The notes: generated by a model from the letters alone, not told the origin. A stretch of 58,299 nt of DNA from Enterococcus cecorum (GCF_023221775.1 NZ_JAKUDS010000015.1:1-58299); one strand, 5' to 3'. Shown: positions 25,491 through 36,243, counted from the stretch's first letter. Program-made: numbers and translations.

Positions 25491-26567
25491 TTAGTTCACC
25501 CCTTCTTCAAAATCATCAGCATCAATTTCTTGCGTTAGTTGAACCATCCGCTCATGAAGTTGCTTAATTTTTTCAGGTGTGTCGACTTTTGGTGCTCGAG
25601 GGTCGAGTAACCAAGTCTTGGCAAAATGCGTCGGACTCACTTCAAACATCGGTGGTTCCGCTTTGAAGTCAATTTCCATCGCATATGGACTACGGAAAGC
25701 AAAGGCATCTCCAGCAATCTCTTTGTATAAAGAAGGTGGTGTCCCTGGCACGTAGTATAATTCTTCCCCTTTTTCACTCAATTGTGGAAGAGAGGATAAT
25801 AAACTCCAAGTATATGGATGTTTTGGATTATAGAAAATTTCTTCTGACTTACCAATTTCAATAATTTGACCCGCATACATTACAGCTACTCGGTCAGCAA
25901 TCGATGCCACAACCCCTAAATCGTGTGTGATAAAGATGGTGGTAAATCCATATTCTTTTTGTAAGTCTTTGATCAAGTCTAAAATTTGTGCTTGAATCGT
26001 CACATCTAGCGCAGTGGTAGGTTCGTCACAAATTAAGATTTTTGGTCGACATGCCAAGGCAATCGCGATAACAATCCGTTGACGCATCCCACCAGAATAT
26101 TGGAATGGATATTCATCATAACGCTGTGCTGCATTTGGAATACCCGTTTTTTCCATTAATTCAATGGCTAGTTGTTTGGCTTCTTTTGGTGTTTTGCCGC
26201 GGTGTTTGATAATTACTTCGGCAATCTGTGAGCCAATCGTTCTAATTGGGTTTAAAGAAGTCATTGGGTCTTGGAAAATGGTCGCAATTTCTTTCCCACG
26301 AATATTTTCCCAATCTTTATCGGTTTTATAATCAGTTAGGACTTTGCCATCATAAGTAATGGTTCCTTCGCTGACACGTCCGTTTTGTTCTAACATCCCA
26401 GTAAATGTTTTGGTTAATACTGATTTCCCTGAACCAGATTCACCTACAATTGCTAAGATTTCGCCTTCTTCTAAGCTCAGTGAGACATTCCGAATGGCCG
26501 TTAATTGACGTTTTCTGACTTGGAAGCTCACTGAAATATTTTCAGCCGTTAATATCGTCTTACTCAT
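25491..26567 (-). CDS. oppD: oligopeptide ABC transporter ATP-binding protein OppD
   Basis: Second nucleotide-binding subunit (358 aa). Walker A GESGSGKSVLT, signature YSGGMRQRIVIAIAL and Walker B KILICDEPTTALDVT are intact, with the oligopeptide C-terminal region (HPYTWSLLSSLPQL). It lies 14 bp downstream of oppC. Confidence 0.95.
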   Translation of the reverse strand: MSKTILTAENISVSFQVRKRQLTAIRNVSLSLEEGEILAIVGESGSGKSVLTKTFTGMLEQNGRVSEGTITYDGKVLTDYKTDKDWENIRGKEIATIFQDPMTSLNPIRTIGSQIAEVIIKHRGKTPKEAKQLAIELMEKTGIPNAAQRYDEYPFQYSGGMRQRIVIAIALACRPKILICDEPTTALDVTIQAQILDLIKDLQKEYGFTTIFITHDLGVVASIADRVAVMYAGQIIEIGKSEEIFYNPKHPYTWSLLSSLPQLSEKGEELYYVPGTPPSLYKEIAGDAFAFRSPYAMEIDFKAEPPMFEVSPTHFAKTWLLDPRAPKVDTPEKIKQLHERMVQLTQEIDADDFEEGVN

Positions 26568-26581
26568 TTTCTGTGTCCTCC

Positions 26582-27517
26582 TTATAAGTGTGTTCTTGGA
26601 TCGGTTGCATCAGCTAAAGTTTGACCTACAATATATAAAGAAATAGATACTAACGCTAAAACTGCAACTGGAATCCAGAACAAGTATGGATAGTTACTAA
26701 TATTCGGTGTGTATTTTGAAATAATACGTCCTAATGAAGGCACATCCGCACTCAAACCAACCCCTAAGAATGAAAGAAAAGTTTCTGCTGAGATGAATCC
26801 TGGTAACGTACGAGAAATATCTGTCATCACAACAGAAATCAAATATGGCAAGATATTCTTACTAATCATTCGTGGTACAGGTGTTCCTAAATTACGGGAT
26901 GCTAAATTATATTCACGATCACGCATAATCATTACTTGTACCCGAATAAAGTAAGCTGTCCCAATCCAGTTTGTTACACACATCGCAAAGACTAAATTCC
27001 AAAAACCACTACCAAAGGCATAGGCTAAAACGATAATGATTAATAGTGAAGGTACGTTTGAAATGACGTTATACACTTCCAACATGACACGGTCCACTTT
27101 CTTGCTAACACCCCAAAGTGCCCCTACAATAACACCAATCGTTGTGGTAATTGTTGTAGCTAACACACTGATTAAGATAGAAGTTCTCGCCCCTGCCCAG
27201 ACCGCATCGAATAATGATTGACCGTTGGCATCGGTACCGAACCAGTTCTCAGCACTTGGCGGATTATAACGTGCATCGAAGTTATTGATATTTGATACAT
27301 TCATGAAATCATAACCACTAAATAACGGTTGGATAAAACTCATCAAAATAATTAATACAAGTAATACCAACATCGTAATGGCTACTTTACTTGAGAAAAA
27401 CTTTCGTGCCACTGATCGCCAGTAGGAATACTTCGGCGTATCGATTTTTTCAGAATTAATCGTATCAATCGACACAAAGTTAAAATCTTCTTGGCTGATT
27501 TGATTTAACTTTTCCAA
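26582..27517 (-). CDS. oppC: oligopeptide ABC transporter permease OppC
   Basis: Membrane permease (311 aa) with an N-terminal cytoplasmic stretch, one transmembrane segment near residues 45-65, an external loop ([17 protein letters not shown]) and a five-helix permease domain. The coupling motif is [12 protein letters not shown]-like ([13 protein letters not shown]). It forms the channel with OppB and is separated from it by 2 bp. Confidence 0.95.
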   Translation of the reverse strand: MEKLNQISQEDFNFVSIDTINSEKIDTPKYSYWRSVARKFFSSKVAITMLVLLVLIILMSFIQPLFSGYDFMNVSNINNFDARYNPPSAENWFGTDANGQSLFDAVWAGARTSILISVLATTITTTIGVIVGALWGVSKKVDRVMLEVYNVISNVPSLLIIIVLAYAFGSGFWNLVFAMCVTNWIGTAYFIRVQVMIMRDREYNLASRNLGTPVPRMISKNILPYLISVVMTDISRTLPGFISAETFLSFLGVGLSADVPSLGRIISKYTPNISNYPYLFWIPVAVLALVSISLYIVGQTLADATDPRTHL

Positions 27518-27519
27518 TT

Positions 27520-29007
27520 CTAATCTCCTCCTGACAATTTAATACGTGGATCTAAGTAAACCATTAATAGGTCTCCTAACAATACAGCTAATACCCCAAC
27601 GACTGTGAAGATAAAGACAATCGCTACCGTTAATGGGTTATTATGTGAAAGAATCGCATCTGGTAACATTTTACCCATACCAGGCACGGCGAAAATCGTT
27701 TCCGTGATGGTTGCCCCAGCGATAGATAAGATGATGCTACCTGGAATACCATTGGCAATTGGAATCACGGCGTTTTTGAAGATATGACGACGTGAAATTT
27801 CTTTAGAGGTCAACCCTTTTGATTTGGCAAATTTAACATAATCTGCAGACTGTTGGTCAATCATATAACGACGAACCCAAATAACTAAGCCAGAGACACT
27901 CAAGAACCCTAAGATAAAGGTTGGTAAAATATAGGATTTAATATCCCCTGCACCATAAGTTGGGAAAGATAATGGTAAACCAAATAAGGTATTTCCTAGA
28001 TATCTAAAGAAGTAGACAAAGGCTAGTGACGGTGCTGAAATCATAACCGTTACTAATGCAATACCAATCTTGTCGGGTAGTTTACCTTTCAAACGCGCCA
28101 TTAACATCGCCATAGGCACCCCGATAAGATAAGCAATCACCACTGCTAAGGCACCCATTCTAAATGAAATAGAAATCATCGAAGGGTCTTTGTAGTTTGG
28201 TTTTGTTTGCACATAGTTATCATGATACATTGCTTTTTCACGAGATGAAATTTTATTTGACTTTTTGTATTGGCGAGTGTAAATATTTGCAGAAGAGCGC
28301 ATTGTCTTGCCATCTGCTAAAGTAATTTCCTCACTCACCGTTTGTCCTTGACCACCAAATAAGACATCTGACACACTTTGTCCAGAGAACGTTGGATAAG
28401 AAGTTCCTAGATTGATGTGGATGATATTTTGGTGGATAAATGGAAATTGACCATTGAAGTAGATTTGATACTTATATTGCGTACCTGAACCGACTAAAGC
28501 CCATCCAACCATTGGATCTTTTTCAATCTTCAAGTAGCGCTTCAAATCTGGATTAGATGAATCTTTGACTTTCCAAGGATGGTCAATCACAATCAGATTT
28601 GAATAGAAATTCCAAATACGTTTTAATAATGGAATATCTTTTGTCGCATAGTAACGACCACTTTCAGGAAAAATCCCTAATTTCCAGCCATTTGCTTTGG
28701 CCCATTTTTGATACAAAGATTTGTTTTCCTTGCTTGGTTTTGCAGTTGCCTCTTTGTATTCTTTACGTACCTCTTTAACTAAATCACGAGAGTCTAGATA
28801 CTCAATGTAACCCATGCGATCAAAGGCCGTATTTTCATAGTTGGCCAATTCATCTGGATGGGCTTTTAATTTAGAATACGTAGAGTCCTCTTTAAAGATG
28901 GTATTTCGCGGCACTAACGTATAAATTAATACATAAGTGATTGTAGTTACTAAAAAGATACTCACGATCGAACGCAAAATACGAAAGAGTAGATAACGTT
29001 TATTCAC
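27520..29007 (-). CDS. oppB: oligopeptide ABC transporter permease OppB with a large external insertion
   Basis: Membrane permease (495 aa). A first transmembrane helix (about 9-31) is followed by roughly 240 hydrophilic residues, then the usual permease domain from about residue 280 with the coupling motif [14 protein letters not shown]. Classical OppB is about 310 aa, so the insertion between helices 1 and 2 is the notable feature; it should lie outside the cell, beside the binding protein. Confidence 0.93.
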   Translation of the reverse strand: MNKRYLLFRILRSIVSIFLVTTITYVLIYTLVPRNTIFKEDSTYSKLKAHPDELANYENTAFDRMGYIEYLDSRDLVKEVRKEYKEATAKPSKENKSLYQKWAKANGWKLGIFPESGRYYATKDIPLLKRIWNFYSNLIVIDHPWKVKDSSNPDLKRYLKIEKDPMVGWALVGSGTQYKYQIYFNGQFPFIHQNIIHINLGTSYPTFSGQSVSDVLFGGQGQTVSEEITLADGKTMRSSANIYTRQYKKSNKISSREKAMYHDNYVQTKPNYKDPSMISISFRMGALAVVIAYLIGVPMAMLMARLKGKLPDKIGIALVTVMISAPSLAFVYFFRYLGNTLFGLPLSFPTYGAGDIKSYILPTFILGFLSVSGLVIWVRRYMIDQQSADYVKFAKSKGLTSKEISRRHIFKNAVIPIANGIPGSIILSIAGATITETIFAVPGMGKMLPDAILSHNNPLTVAIVFIFTVVGVLAVLLGDLLMVYLDPRIKLSGGD

Positions 29008-29162
29008 TCAGCTTCCTCCTAAATTATCAATATGCCTCGAAATATTAATTATTAAACTTTTGGCCGATATTTTTCCCAATTCATTTATAACCACTTTCAA
29101 AGCATATCTTTTTAAATAGAGACTACCAAAATAGCTCAATTTTTACAAGAAAATTTGTATTT

Positions 29163-29205
29163 CCGTTGAGAATAAAAATCATCCTTAGACTTTCATTCTC
29201 AACGG
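29163..29205 (-). repeat. 11-bp inverted repeat between oppA and oppB
   Basis: CCGTTGAGAAT (29163-29173) pairs perfectly with ATTCTCAACGG (29195-29205) around a 21-nt loop. It lies beyond the oppA terminator and before oppB and may be an RNA processing or stability hairpin. The remaining 316-bp gap holds no gene. Confidence 0.55.
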
Positions 29206-29263
29206 CGCAAAATTTCCTACAAAAATCACTTACTATGATAGCACTAATTATACTGATTAAAAA

Positions 29264-29303
29264 GAGTAAAAAGGGCTTTTTTAATTTTTCGCCCTTTCTA
29301 CTC
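29264..29303 (-). terminator. partial terminator between oppA and oppB
   Basis: GAGTAAAAAGGGC (29264-29275) pairs with GCCCTTTCTACTC (29291-29303), with TTTTTAAT after it on the minus strand. Such a hairpin after the binding-protein gene typically gives more OppA than permease and ATPase. Confidence 0.7.
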
Positions 29304-29323
29304 CTTTAGTATTTTAACACATT

Positions 29324-31318
29324 TTACTTCGTATTTTCAGCTGTTTCTAGTCTTTTTTCTTCCCAATTCTTCAAAGCTTTTTGATATTGTTTGGTAGTTA
29401 CAGCTTTGTCTTGAAGTTTCATACCTTTGAATTTGTATGATGCATTTGTAGCAGCCATACCACACCAACTAAATTGTCTAGTGAATGGTACAATCTTAGA
29501 TACACCTGGAGCTGCACTACCAGCTTGGATAGGAATTTGTAAAGCATTTGCTGTTAACCAAGCTTCAGCATCTGCATAAGCATCATAACGTTTGTTAATA
29601 TCTTCAACTGAAGTGAATGCTGCAGCTTTGTCTAATAAAGCATCATATTCCGCTAATTTTAATTCATTTACTATTTGAGCAGATGGATTATCTTTAGCTG
29701 TTTCAGATGGTTGTAAACCTAAGTTATCCAATTGAGCACCTGATCTTGAATCATAGATGTCTAAGTAAGTAGATGGATCTAAGTAGTCAGGGCCCCAACC
29801 AGAAGCAGTAGAGATATCGTAGTCTTTATCTGCTGCTGTTGTTGCTTGATAAGAAGCAGCAAGATATTTATCTTCGTTTAATAATTGAATATCAATCACG
29901 ACATTATCTTTACCTAATGTCGATTCAATTGAGTGCTTCAATGATTTTGCTTGGTTCACTAAAACTTCAGATTTTTCATTTTGAGGTAAGTCTAGGTGAA
30001 TTGGGAATTGTACGCCTTGCGCTTGTAGTTCAGATTTTGCTTTTTCAAATAAAGATTTCGCTTTATCAGCATTGAACCAACCTTCTTGGCTATCCGCTAA
30101 TTTCACATCGCTAAAGGTATCTGGGTCTAATTTGGCTAATTTTTCTTGTACAACTTCACCATAATCTTTACCGTCAACTGTTACGAATTGAGATGGTATT
30201 AACATATTACGGATACCTTGTGCTGCACCAGTTTTACCAACGTTTTGCGCAATATATTCTTCTTTATTTAACGCAAATTCTAAAGCTAGACGGAAGTTCT
30301 TATTCATAATAGCTTTATGAGTACTATCTTTTTCAGCATCTGTTTTCTTAGATGTTGCACTGTATGCTTTACGATCAAAGTTAAAGGTCATATTAAATGT
30401 TGAACCATTTGGTTGTGAGAAGTTAATAGCATCACCGTATTTAGCTTCTACATCTTTATAACCACCTGAGTTAGGATATACACGTGCAGTTGAATAGTTA
30501 CCTTGATCAAATTCTTTAAATAGCGAATCAGGATTGCTTCCATCAAAGTAAGTTAATTTTACATGATCAATGTAGACATGTTTTTTATCCCAATAAGATT
30601 CGTTCTTCTTATATTCAATTACTGATTTGGCAGTATTGTTTGTTAAAATGTAAGCACTGTTATATAGAATGCTATCTGGTGTAGGTTGCCCGAAGTCTTT
30701 ACCTTTAGATTTTAAGAATTCTTCATTCACAGGGCACATAATACCGTAAGTTAATTTAGAATTCCAAAAGCTTTCTGGACGAGTTAATGTATACTGTAAA
30801 GTATAGTCATCGACTGCTTTAACCCCAACAGTAGAAAAGTCTTTCGTTACCCCTTTGACATAATCATCTAAGCCTTTAATACTATCTTGAACCACGTATA
30901 AAGTTTCAGATTTTACATCAACCGCATGTTTCAATCCTGTTACAAAATCTTGTGCTTTTACTTCTGCGTAGTCATTGCCTTCACTATCTACCCATTTTAC
31001 ACCTTTACGTAGGTGATAAGTGTAAGTTAATCCATCATCACTTACTTCCCATGACTTAGCAATTGCAGGTTTTAAATTACCATACTCATCATTTTCCAAC
31101 AACCCATCAATAAAGTTTGCAAAGTGGTCACTATTTGAGCTTCGAGATGAGAAAGTATAGTCTAAGCTGTTAATATCTGTCTGATAAACATAAGAGTAAG
31201 ACGTTTCCTTTCCAGAATCTGAAGCCTTTTTGTCGCCACCGGATGAACAAGCTGCCAATAAAACAGTACTTGATAACAATAAAGATGGCACTACGAATTT
31301 TTTCATTTTATTGCTCAT
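29324..31318 (-). CDS. oppA: oligopeptide-binding lipoprotein OppA
   Basis: Extracellular substrate-binding lipoprotein (664 aa) of the SBP_bac_5 family. The lipobox LLAAC places the lipidated Cys at residue 24, followed by SSGGDKKASDSG as a flexible tether. YTYHLRKGVKWVDSEG is the family signature and SGWGPDYLDPSTYLD is typical of peptide-binding proteins. I start at the ATG at 31318 (MSNKMKKFV). It leads the opp operon, with a strong promoter upstream. Confidence 0.93.
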   Translation of the reverse strand: MSNKMKKFVVPSLLLSSTVLLAACSSGGDKKASDSGKETSYSYVYQTDINSLDYTFSSRSSNSDHFANFIDGLLENDEYGNLKPAIAKSWEVSDDGLTYTYHLRKGVKWVDSEGNDYAEVKAQDFVTGLKHAVDVKSETLYVVQDSIKGLDDYVKGVTKDFSTVGVKAVDDYTLQYTLTRPESFWNSKLTYGIMCPVNEEFLKSKGKDFGQPTPDSILYNSAYILTNNTAKSVIEYKKNESYWDKKHVYIDHVKLTYFDGSNPDSLFKEFDQGNYSTARVYPNSGGYKDVEAKYGDAINFSQPNGSTFNMTFNFDRKAYSATSKKTDAEKDSTHKAIMNKNFRLALEFALNKEEYIAQNVGKTGAAQGIRNMLIPSQFVTVDGKDYGEVVQEKLAKLDPDTFSDVKLADSQEGWFNADKAKSLFEKAKSELQAQGVQFPIHLDLPQNEKSEVLVNQAKSLKHSIESTLGKDNVVIDIQLLNEDKYLAASYQATTAADKDYDISTASGWGPDYLDPSTYLDIYDSRSGAQLDNLGLQPSETAKDNPSAQIVNELKLAEYDALLDKAAAFTSVEDINKRYDAYADAEAWLTANALQIPIQAGSAAPGVSKIVPFTRQFSWCGMAATNASYKFKGMKLQDKAVTTKQYQKALKNWEEKRLETAENTK

Positions 31319-31389
31319 ATTGCATTCTCCCCTCTTTTTGTTCATAAAAAGTTCATAAAGCTATAAAAATATTAAGATAGGTTAAGAAA

Positions 31390-31418
31390 ATTATAATTTT
31401 TTATCTAGCGGATGTCAA
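31390..31418 (-). promoter_or_regulatory. oppA promoter
   Basis: On the minus strand TTGACA (31418-31413), an exact 17-nt spacer and TATAAT (31395-31390): a perfect consensus promoter about 70 bp upstream of oppA. Confidence 0.85.
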
Positions 31419-31782
31419 TATATTCAAAATATTTTCTGTTATAACATTTTCTTATCGTCATTTACACACAGCAACAAATTCACAGCTTCACATAAGTTAG
31501 ATGTTTTTTAACTTCAACCAACATTTGCTTATAAATTGATTTTATAACCGCATTATTGCTGACGGTTCCGCATATATTTTAATAATTAATATTTTATTTT
31601 TTCGTTTGGATTCACATGTTTCGTTTCATTTTTATCTAATAATTGTCTTAAATTTTTTTACAATTCAAACAATTTAGTGTCAAAAAAAATTTTTTGTCAT
31701 TTTTCAATTTGTTTCACAGCATTATGAAACATTCTCAACTTTTGTGAAGCTTGGTACTTTTAACCTTTCTTCTTGTCAAGTA
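31419..31782. other. AT-rich divergent intergenic region
   Basis: About 360 bp between the oppA promoter and the nrdDG control region. It is very AT-rich with A- and T-runs and imperfect palindromes. I see no open frame with a ribosome binding site and no recognisable RNA gene. Confidence 0.5.
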
Positions 31783-31867
31783 CCACTATATATTGTGTGC
31801 AATTAGATTTATATTCGTAATATAGTACAAGATATTGATTGTAAATTTTCTCACTTTGTCTTATCAT
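31783..31867 (+). promoter_or_regulatory. nrdDG control region with NrdR box
   Basis: CCACTATATATTGTGT (31783-31798) closely matches the NrdR box ACACTATATATTGTGT. A weaker copy (about 31815-31830, with AATATA in its centre) lies 32 bp downstream, three helical turns away, as NrdR box pairs usually do. A promoter TTGTAA (31839-31844), 17-nt spacer, TATCAT (31862-31867) follows. Confidence 0.7.
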
Positions 31868-32008
31868 AGGTACAGATAAAAAACATTTATAGATAATGTT
31901 TACGGAATACACAAAGTTGGCTATTTAAGAAATTTGATTTCGAGATTATTGGCACTTTGTCTAGTATTTCCTTTTTATTTGAAGAAAATGATTGAAGGAG
32001 TGAGCAGC

Positions 32009-34207
32009 TTGTTAAATATAGCAATGCCAGTTGCGACAGATGAAGTAACTGAGAAATTATCTAAAATGAAAGTCGTGAAACGCGATGGCCGCTTGGTTGA
32101 TTTCGATGATGAAAAAATTTACGATGCTTTGATGAAAGGTCGCAAAAAACTTAAAGAACCCCTTTCCCCATTAGAACACGAAAAAATAGTGGAAATCGTA
32201 CAACTGGTAGATCGAGAAATTGCGGAACGTTTTACCGACAATGTCAAAATTTATGAAATTCAAAATATTGTCGAACACTTCTTATTAGAAAAATCATTTT
32301 TAGCCTTAGCGCAAGAATATATTAGTTATCGGACCAATCGCGATTTTCTGCGTAAACAAGCAACAGATATTAATCTTTCTATTAGTAAGTTGATTAATAA
32401 GGAAGAGACCGTCGTCAATGAAAATGCCAATAAAGATAGCGATGTGTTTAATACGCAACGGGATTTGACTGCGGGGATTGTCGGCAAATCAATTGGACTA
32501 AAAATGTTGCCGCCTCATGTAGCCAACGCCCATCAAAAAGGTGAAATTCATTATCATGATTTAGATTATCATCCTTATGCTCCGATGACGAATTGCTGCT
32601 TAATTGATTTTAAGAGCATGCTGACAGAAGGATTTAAGATGGGAAATGCAGATGTCGAGTCGCCTAAATCTATTCAAACAGCAACTGCCCAAATCTCTCA
32701 AATCATCGCCAATGTAGCTTCTAGTCAATATGGTGGCTGTTCTTGTGACCGCATTGATGAATTATTGGCTCCTTTTGCGAAATTGAATTTTGAAAAACAT
32801 TTGCAAGATGCCAAAGAATGGATTGATGGTCCAGAACGCCAAGAAGCATTTGCCTACAAAAAGACTAAAAAAGATATTTATGATGCCATGCAAAGTTTAG
32901 AGTATGAAATCAATACCCTCTTTACTTCAAATGGTCAAACGCCTTTCACTTCACTTGGTTTCGGCTTAGGAACTAATTGGTTTGAACGGGAAATTCAAAA
33001 AGCTATCTTGCAAATTCGGATTGATGGTTTAGGTCGTGAACATCGCACCGCCATCTTCCCTAAATTAATCTTTTCTATTAAACGTGGGGTGAACTTAGAA
33101 CCAACCGATCCAAACTACGATGTCAAACAATTGGCCTTGGAATGTGCAACCAAACGCATGTATCCGGATATTTTAAACTATGATAAGATTGTCGAATTAA
33201 CGGGTAGTTTCAAAGTGCCAATGGGTTGTCGTTCTTTCTTACAGGGTTGGAAAGATGAAAATGGTCAAGAAGTCAATGTCGGACGGATGAATTTAGGCGT
33301 TGTTACCTTAAACTTGCCACGAATTGCGATGGAAGCCCAAGGTGATTTTGATAAATTCTGGAGTATTTTGGAAGACCGTCTGGATATTGTGAAAGATGCT
33401 TTAGTCTATCGCGTGAATCGTTGTAAAGAAGCGCTCCCTCAAAATGCGCCAATTCTTTATATGTATGGTGCCTTTGGAAAGAGATTAAAACGCAATGGCA
33501 ATGTCGATGAACTCTTTAGAAACAAACGCGCGACGGTGTCTCTTGGTTATATTGGTCTTTATGAAGTTGCCTCAGCCTTTTACGGAGGTGCTTGGGAACA
33601 CAATCCAGAAGCCAAACAGTTTACCCTTGATATCGTTAAGACCTTAAAGATGCACGCCGACCAATGGGGAGATGAATACGGCTATCACTTCAGCGTCTAC
33701 TCTACGCCTTCTGAAAGTTTGACAGACCGCTTCTGTCGTTTAGATACCTATAAGTTCGGAATTGTCGAAAATATCACGGATAAAGAATACTACACCAATA
33801 GTTTCCATTATGATGTCCGTAAAAATCCGACCCCATTTGAAAAACTAGATTTTGAAAAAGACTATCCAAAATATTGCTCTGGTGGCTTCATCCATTATTG
33901 TGAATATCCAGTCCTTCAACAAAATCCAAAAGCCTTAGAAGCTGTCTGGGATTATTCTTATGATAAAGTCGGCTATCTAGGCACCAATACACCGATTGAC
34001 CATTGTTATGAGTGTGGTTTCGAAGGCGACTTTACACCGACTGAACGCGGATTTGAATGTCCAGTTTGCCATAATCATGATCCAAGAACTTGCGATGTCG
34101 TCAAAAGAACTTGCGGTTATCTAGGTAATCCACAAGCTCGTCCAATGGTGCATGGGCGTCATAAAGAAATCTCAGCACGTGTCAAACATATGAAGGATGT
34201 GCACTAA
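32009..34207 (+). CDS. nrdD: anaerobic ribonucleoside-triphosphate reductase
   Basis: Class III ribonucleotide reductase (732 aa), making dNTPs without oxygen. An N-terminal ATP-cone (MKVVKRDGRLVDFDDEKIYD) senses dATP/ATP. The C-terminal zinc site is CYECGFEGDF with CPVCHNHD, and the glycyl-radical loop is RTCGYLGNPQARP about 30 residues from the end. I choose the TTG at 32009, with AAGGAG 8 nt upstream; the open frame extends further and an ATG at 32024 is another option. NrdG is encoded directly after it. Confidence 0.95.
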   Translation: MLNIAMPVATDEVTEKLSKMKVVKRDGRLVDFDDEKIYDALMKGRKKLKEPLSPLEHEKIVEIVQLVDREIAERFTDNVKIYEIQNIVEHFLLEKSFLALAQEYISYRTNRDFLRKQATDINLSISKLINKEETVVNENANKDSDVFNTQRDLTAGIVGKSIGLKMLPPHVANAHQKGEIHYHDLDYHPYAPMTNCCLIDFKSMLTEGFKMGNADVESPKSIQTATAQISQIIANVASSQYGGCSCDRIDELLAPFAKLNFEKHLQDAKEWIDGPERQEAFAYKKTKKDIYDAMQSLEYEINTLFTSNGQTPFTSLGFGLGTNWFEREIQKAILQIRIDGLGREHRTAIFPKLIFSIKRGVNLEPTDPNYDVKQLALECATKRMYPDILNYDKIVELTGSFKVPMGCRSFLQGWKDENGQEVNVGRMNLGVVTLNLPRIAMEAQGDFDKFWSILEDRLDIVKDALVYRVNRCKEALPQNAPILYMYGAFGKRLKRNGNVDELFRNKRATVSLGYIGLYEVASAFYGGAWEHNPEAKQFTLDIVKTLKMHADQWGDEYGYHFSVYSTPSESLTDRFCRLDTYKFGIVENITDKEYYTNSFHYDVRKNPTPFEKLDFEKDYPKYCSGGFIHYCEYPVLQQNPKALEAVWDYSYDKVGYLGTNTPIDHCYECGFEGDFTPTERGFECPVCHNHDPRTCDVVKRTCGYLGNPQARPMVHGRHKEISARVKHMKDVH

Positions 34208-34812
34208 TGAATCATCCAAAACCAAAAGAATGGGATGCAAAGCTTTTATCTCAACGCATGATTGCCGACTATAAACCTTTTAACTTTGTCGATGGCGAAG
34301 GAGTCCGCAATAGTCTTTATGTTAGTGGCTGCTTATTTGCTTGTGAGGGGTGTTTTAATAAAGCTGTCCAAAATTTCAACTACGGCACCCCCTACACGGA
34401 AGAACTAGAAGCCCAAATCATGGCCGACTTATCCCATAGCTATGTGCAAGGATTAACCTTACTCGGTGGCGAGCCCTTCTTAAATACGCCCGTCGTCTTA
34501 CCACTCGTCAAAAAAGTACGCGAAACCTTTGGCGACACAAAAGATATTTGGAGTTGGAGTGGCTATACCTTTGAAGAATTACTGCAAGAAACTCCTGATA
34601 AATTAGAACTGTTAAGCCAAATCGATGTTTTAGTCGATGGTCGTTTCGAATTAGCCCAAAAAGATTTAAACCTACAATTTCGAGGCAGCCGGAATCAAAG
34701 AATAATCGATGTCCCTCAATCATTAAAATTAAAACAAGCCGTTATCTGGTCAAAATGTAAAGATGCCGACCAAAGTTACGAACAAATCAAACGTAGTGAA
34801 TTAGGCGGCTAA
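34207..34812 (+). CDS. nrdG: anaerobic ribonucleotide reductase activating protein
   Basis: Radical SAM enzyme (201 aa) that creates the glycyl radical on NrdD. The CxxxCxxC motif is GCLFACEGCFNKAVQ, binding a [4Fe-4S] cluster, and LTLLGGEPFLN is the GGE motif. It is slightly longer than the usual family size because of a C-terminal tail. Its ATG overlaps the nrdD stop (TAATG), indicating coupled translation. Confidence 0.95.
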   Translation: MNHPKPKEWDAKLLSQRMIADYKPFNFVDGEGVRNSLYVSGCLFACEGCFNKAVQNFNYGTPYTEELEAQIMADLSHSYVQGLTLLGGEPFLNTPVVLPLVKKVRETFGDTKDIWSWSGYTFEELLQETPDKLELLSQIDVLVDGRFELAQKDLNLQFRGSRNQRIIDVPQSLKLKQAVIWSKCKDADQSYEQIKRSELGG

Positions 34813-34815
34813 ATG

Positions 34816-34862
34816 AAAATCTCAAGGAAACAGTGACTCATCTGTCGTCCTTGAGATTTTTT
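34816..34862. terminator. bidirectional terminator, nrdG/dinB
   Basis: AAAATCTCAAGGA (34816-34828) pairs perfectly with TCCTTGAGATTTT (34848-34860), with ACAG/CTGT inside. It serves the convergent nrdG and dinB genes; the dinB stop codon (34838-34840) lies inside the hairpin loop. Confidence 0.85.
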
Positions 34863-35977
34863 CTTTCATATTCAAATAATGGTAAGGTAATCAACTCATA
34901 GGTCTTATCTTTTAAATTGGTCAAGGTGACACCTAACAAGCGAATCCCCCGTCCTTCTTCATATGTATCTTCAAATAAAAGACTCGCCTTCGAAAAAATA
35001 TCCTCTTTATGATCAATAAACTCTGGGAAGGTCTGTCTCTTGGTAATTGTCGTATAATCATCGTAGCGCAATTTTAAGACCACGGTTTGTCCTTGTTTTT
35101 CTTGCTTGATAGCTGTATTAGCAACACTTTCTGATAATAGACGTAGCTGTGAAATCGCCTGGTTCATCAAATAAAGACTCTCACCAAAAGTATGTTCCTT
35201 GCCAATAGATTTGCGTTCACGATTGGTCACGACAGGAGAATTATGAATTCCCCGAACTTTACGATAAAGCGAATACCCCATCTTGCCAAACGCATGAATT
35301 AGTTCCATTTCTGATTTATTATACAAATCTTCACCCGTAAAAATCCCCATCTCATGCATTTTTGGAATCGTCTTTTTCCCCACACCATGAAACTTTTCAA
35401 TCGGTAATGGTTTTAAAAACGCCTCGGCTTCACCTGGCATAATCACAGTCATGCCATGGGGTTTGCGATAATCTGAAGCTAATTTGGCTAAAAACTTGTT
35501 ATAACTCACTCCAGCTGAACAAGTCAGATGTAATTCACGCCATATATCTTCTTGAATACAGCGTGCAACTTTGATGGCACTTTTTGAACCAATTTTATTT
35601 TCGGTCACATCTAGATATGCTTCATCAATTGACATTGGTTCAATCAAGTCTGTATAGCGATGAAAAATGGCGCGAATCTGACGCGAAATTTCTCGATATT
35701 TTTGATAATTACCGGGAACAAAGACAGCTTGCGGACATAATTCATACGCTTTTTTGGCACTCATCGCCGAATGTATCCCGAATTCTCTGGCCTTATAATT
35801 ACAAGTCGTCACCACGCCACGGCCTTTGGTATCTTTGGGATGGCGGGCAATTACTAGAGGATGCTTAGCCAACTCAGGATTGTCGCGCTCTTCCACTGAG
35901 GCAAAAAACGCGTCCATATCAATATGAATGATTTTACGGCTCATGTCATTTTTTAAGGGAAAACGCATCTCCGCCAT
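34838..35977 (-). CDS. dinB: DNA polymerase IV
   Basis: Y-family translesion DNA polymerase (379 aa). Catalytic acidic residues are in [19 protein letters not shown] and [13 protein letters not shown], and [17 protein letters not shown] and [16 protein letters not shown] are the palm/finger and helix-hairpin-helix regions. A little-finger domain follows. I start at the ATG at 35977 with AGGTGAG upstream rather than the far-upstream ATG at 36040. It lies 59 bp after an XRE regulator gene on the same strand. Confidence 0.94.
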   Translation of the reverse strand: MAEMRFPLKNDMSRKIIHIDMDAFFASVEERDNPELAKHPLVIARHPKDTKGRGVVTTCNYKAREFGIHSAMSAKKAYELCPQAVFVPGNYQKYREISRQIRAIFHRYTDLIEPMSIDEAYLDVTENKIGSKSAIKVARCIQEDIWRELHLTCSAGVSYNKFLAKLASDYRKPHGMTVIMPGEAEAFLKPLPIEKFHGVGKKTIPKMHEMGIFTGEDLYNKSEMELIHAFGKMGYSLYRKVRGIHNSPVVTNRERKSIGKEHTFGESLYLMNQAISQLRLLSESVANTAIKQEKQGQTVVLKLRYDDYTTITKRQTFPEFIDHKEDIFSKASLLFEDTYEEGRGIRLLGVTLTNLKDKTYELITLPLFEYERKNLKDDR

Positions 35978-36036
35978 ATCTCTCACCTGTTTCTCCAACT
36001 TTTCTATCTCTATTATACAAGAACAGACATTCCGTT

Positions 36037-36243
36037 TCAATCTTCAGGCGCATAAGAAATCAAGTCGCCTGGTTGACAGTCAAGTACTTCACAGATTTTT
36101 TCTAAAGTCGAAAAACGAATGGCCTTTGCTTTGCCACTTTTCAAGATAGAGAGGTTGGCAATCGTAATATCGACGGCTTCAGAGAGTTGCGTTAAGGTCA
36201 TTTGGCGCTTTTTCAAATATTGGTCTAGATGTATTTCAATCAT
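36037..36243 (-). CDS. XRE-family regulator (YozG-like)
   Basis: Small Cro/C1-type helix-turn-helix protein (68 aa) consisting of the DNA-binding domain only: [29 protein letters not shown] contains the HTH, followed by [19 protein letters not shown]. Such proteins are usually encoded next to a DUF2975 membrane protein, as here, where the two genes abut. It probably represses its own operon through the direct repeats at 36743-36782. Confidence 0.88.
   Translation of the reverse strand: MIEIHLDQYLKKRQMTLTQLSEAVDITIANLSILKSGKAKAIRFSTLEKICEVLDCQPGDLISYAPED

Noticed and set aside
31428-31445. CodY-like site upstream of oppA
   Set aside because: Only about 9 of 15 positions match, which is expected by chance in such AT-rich sequence.
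31934-32008. Upstream N-terminal extension of NrdD
   Set aside because: No ribosome binding site at 31934, and the extra residues are hydrophobic and unlike an ATP-cone; a TTG with AAGGAG at 32009 fits better.
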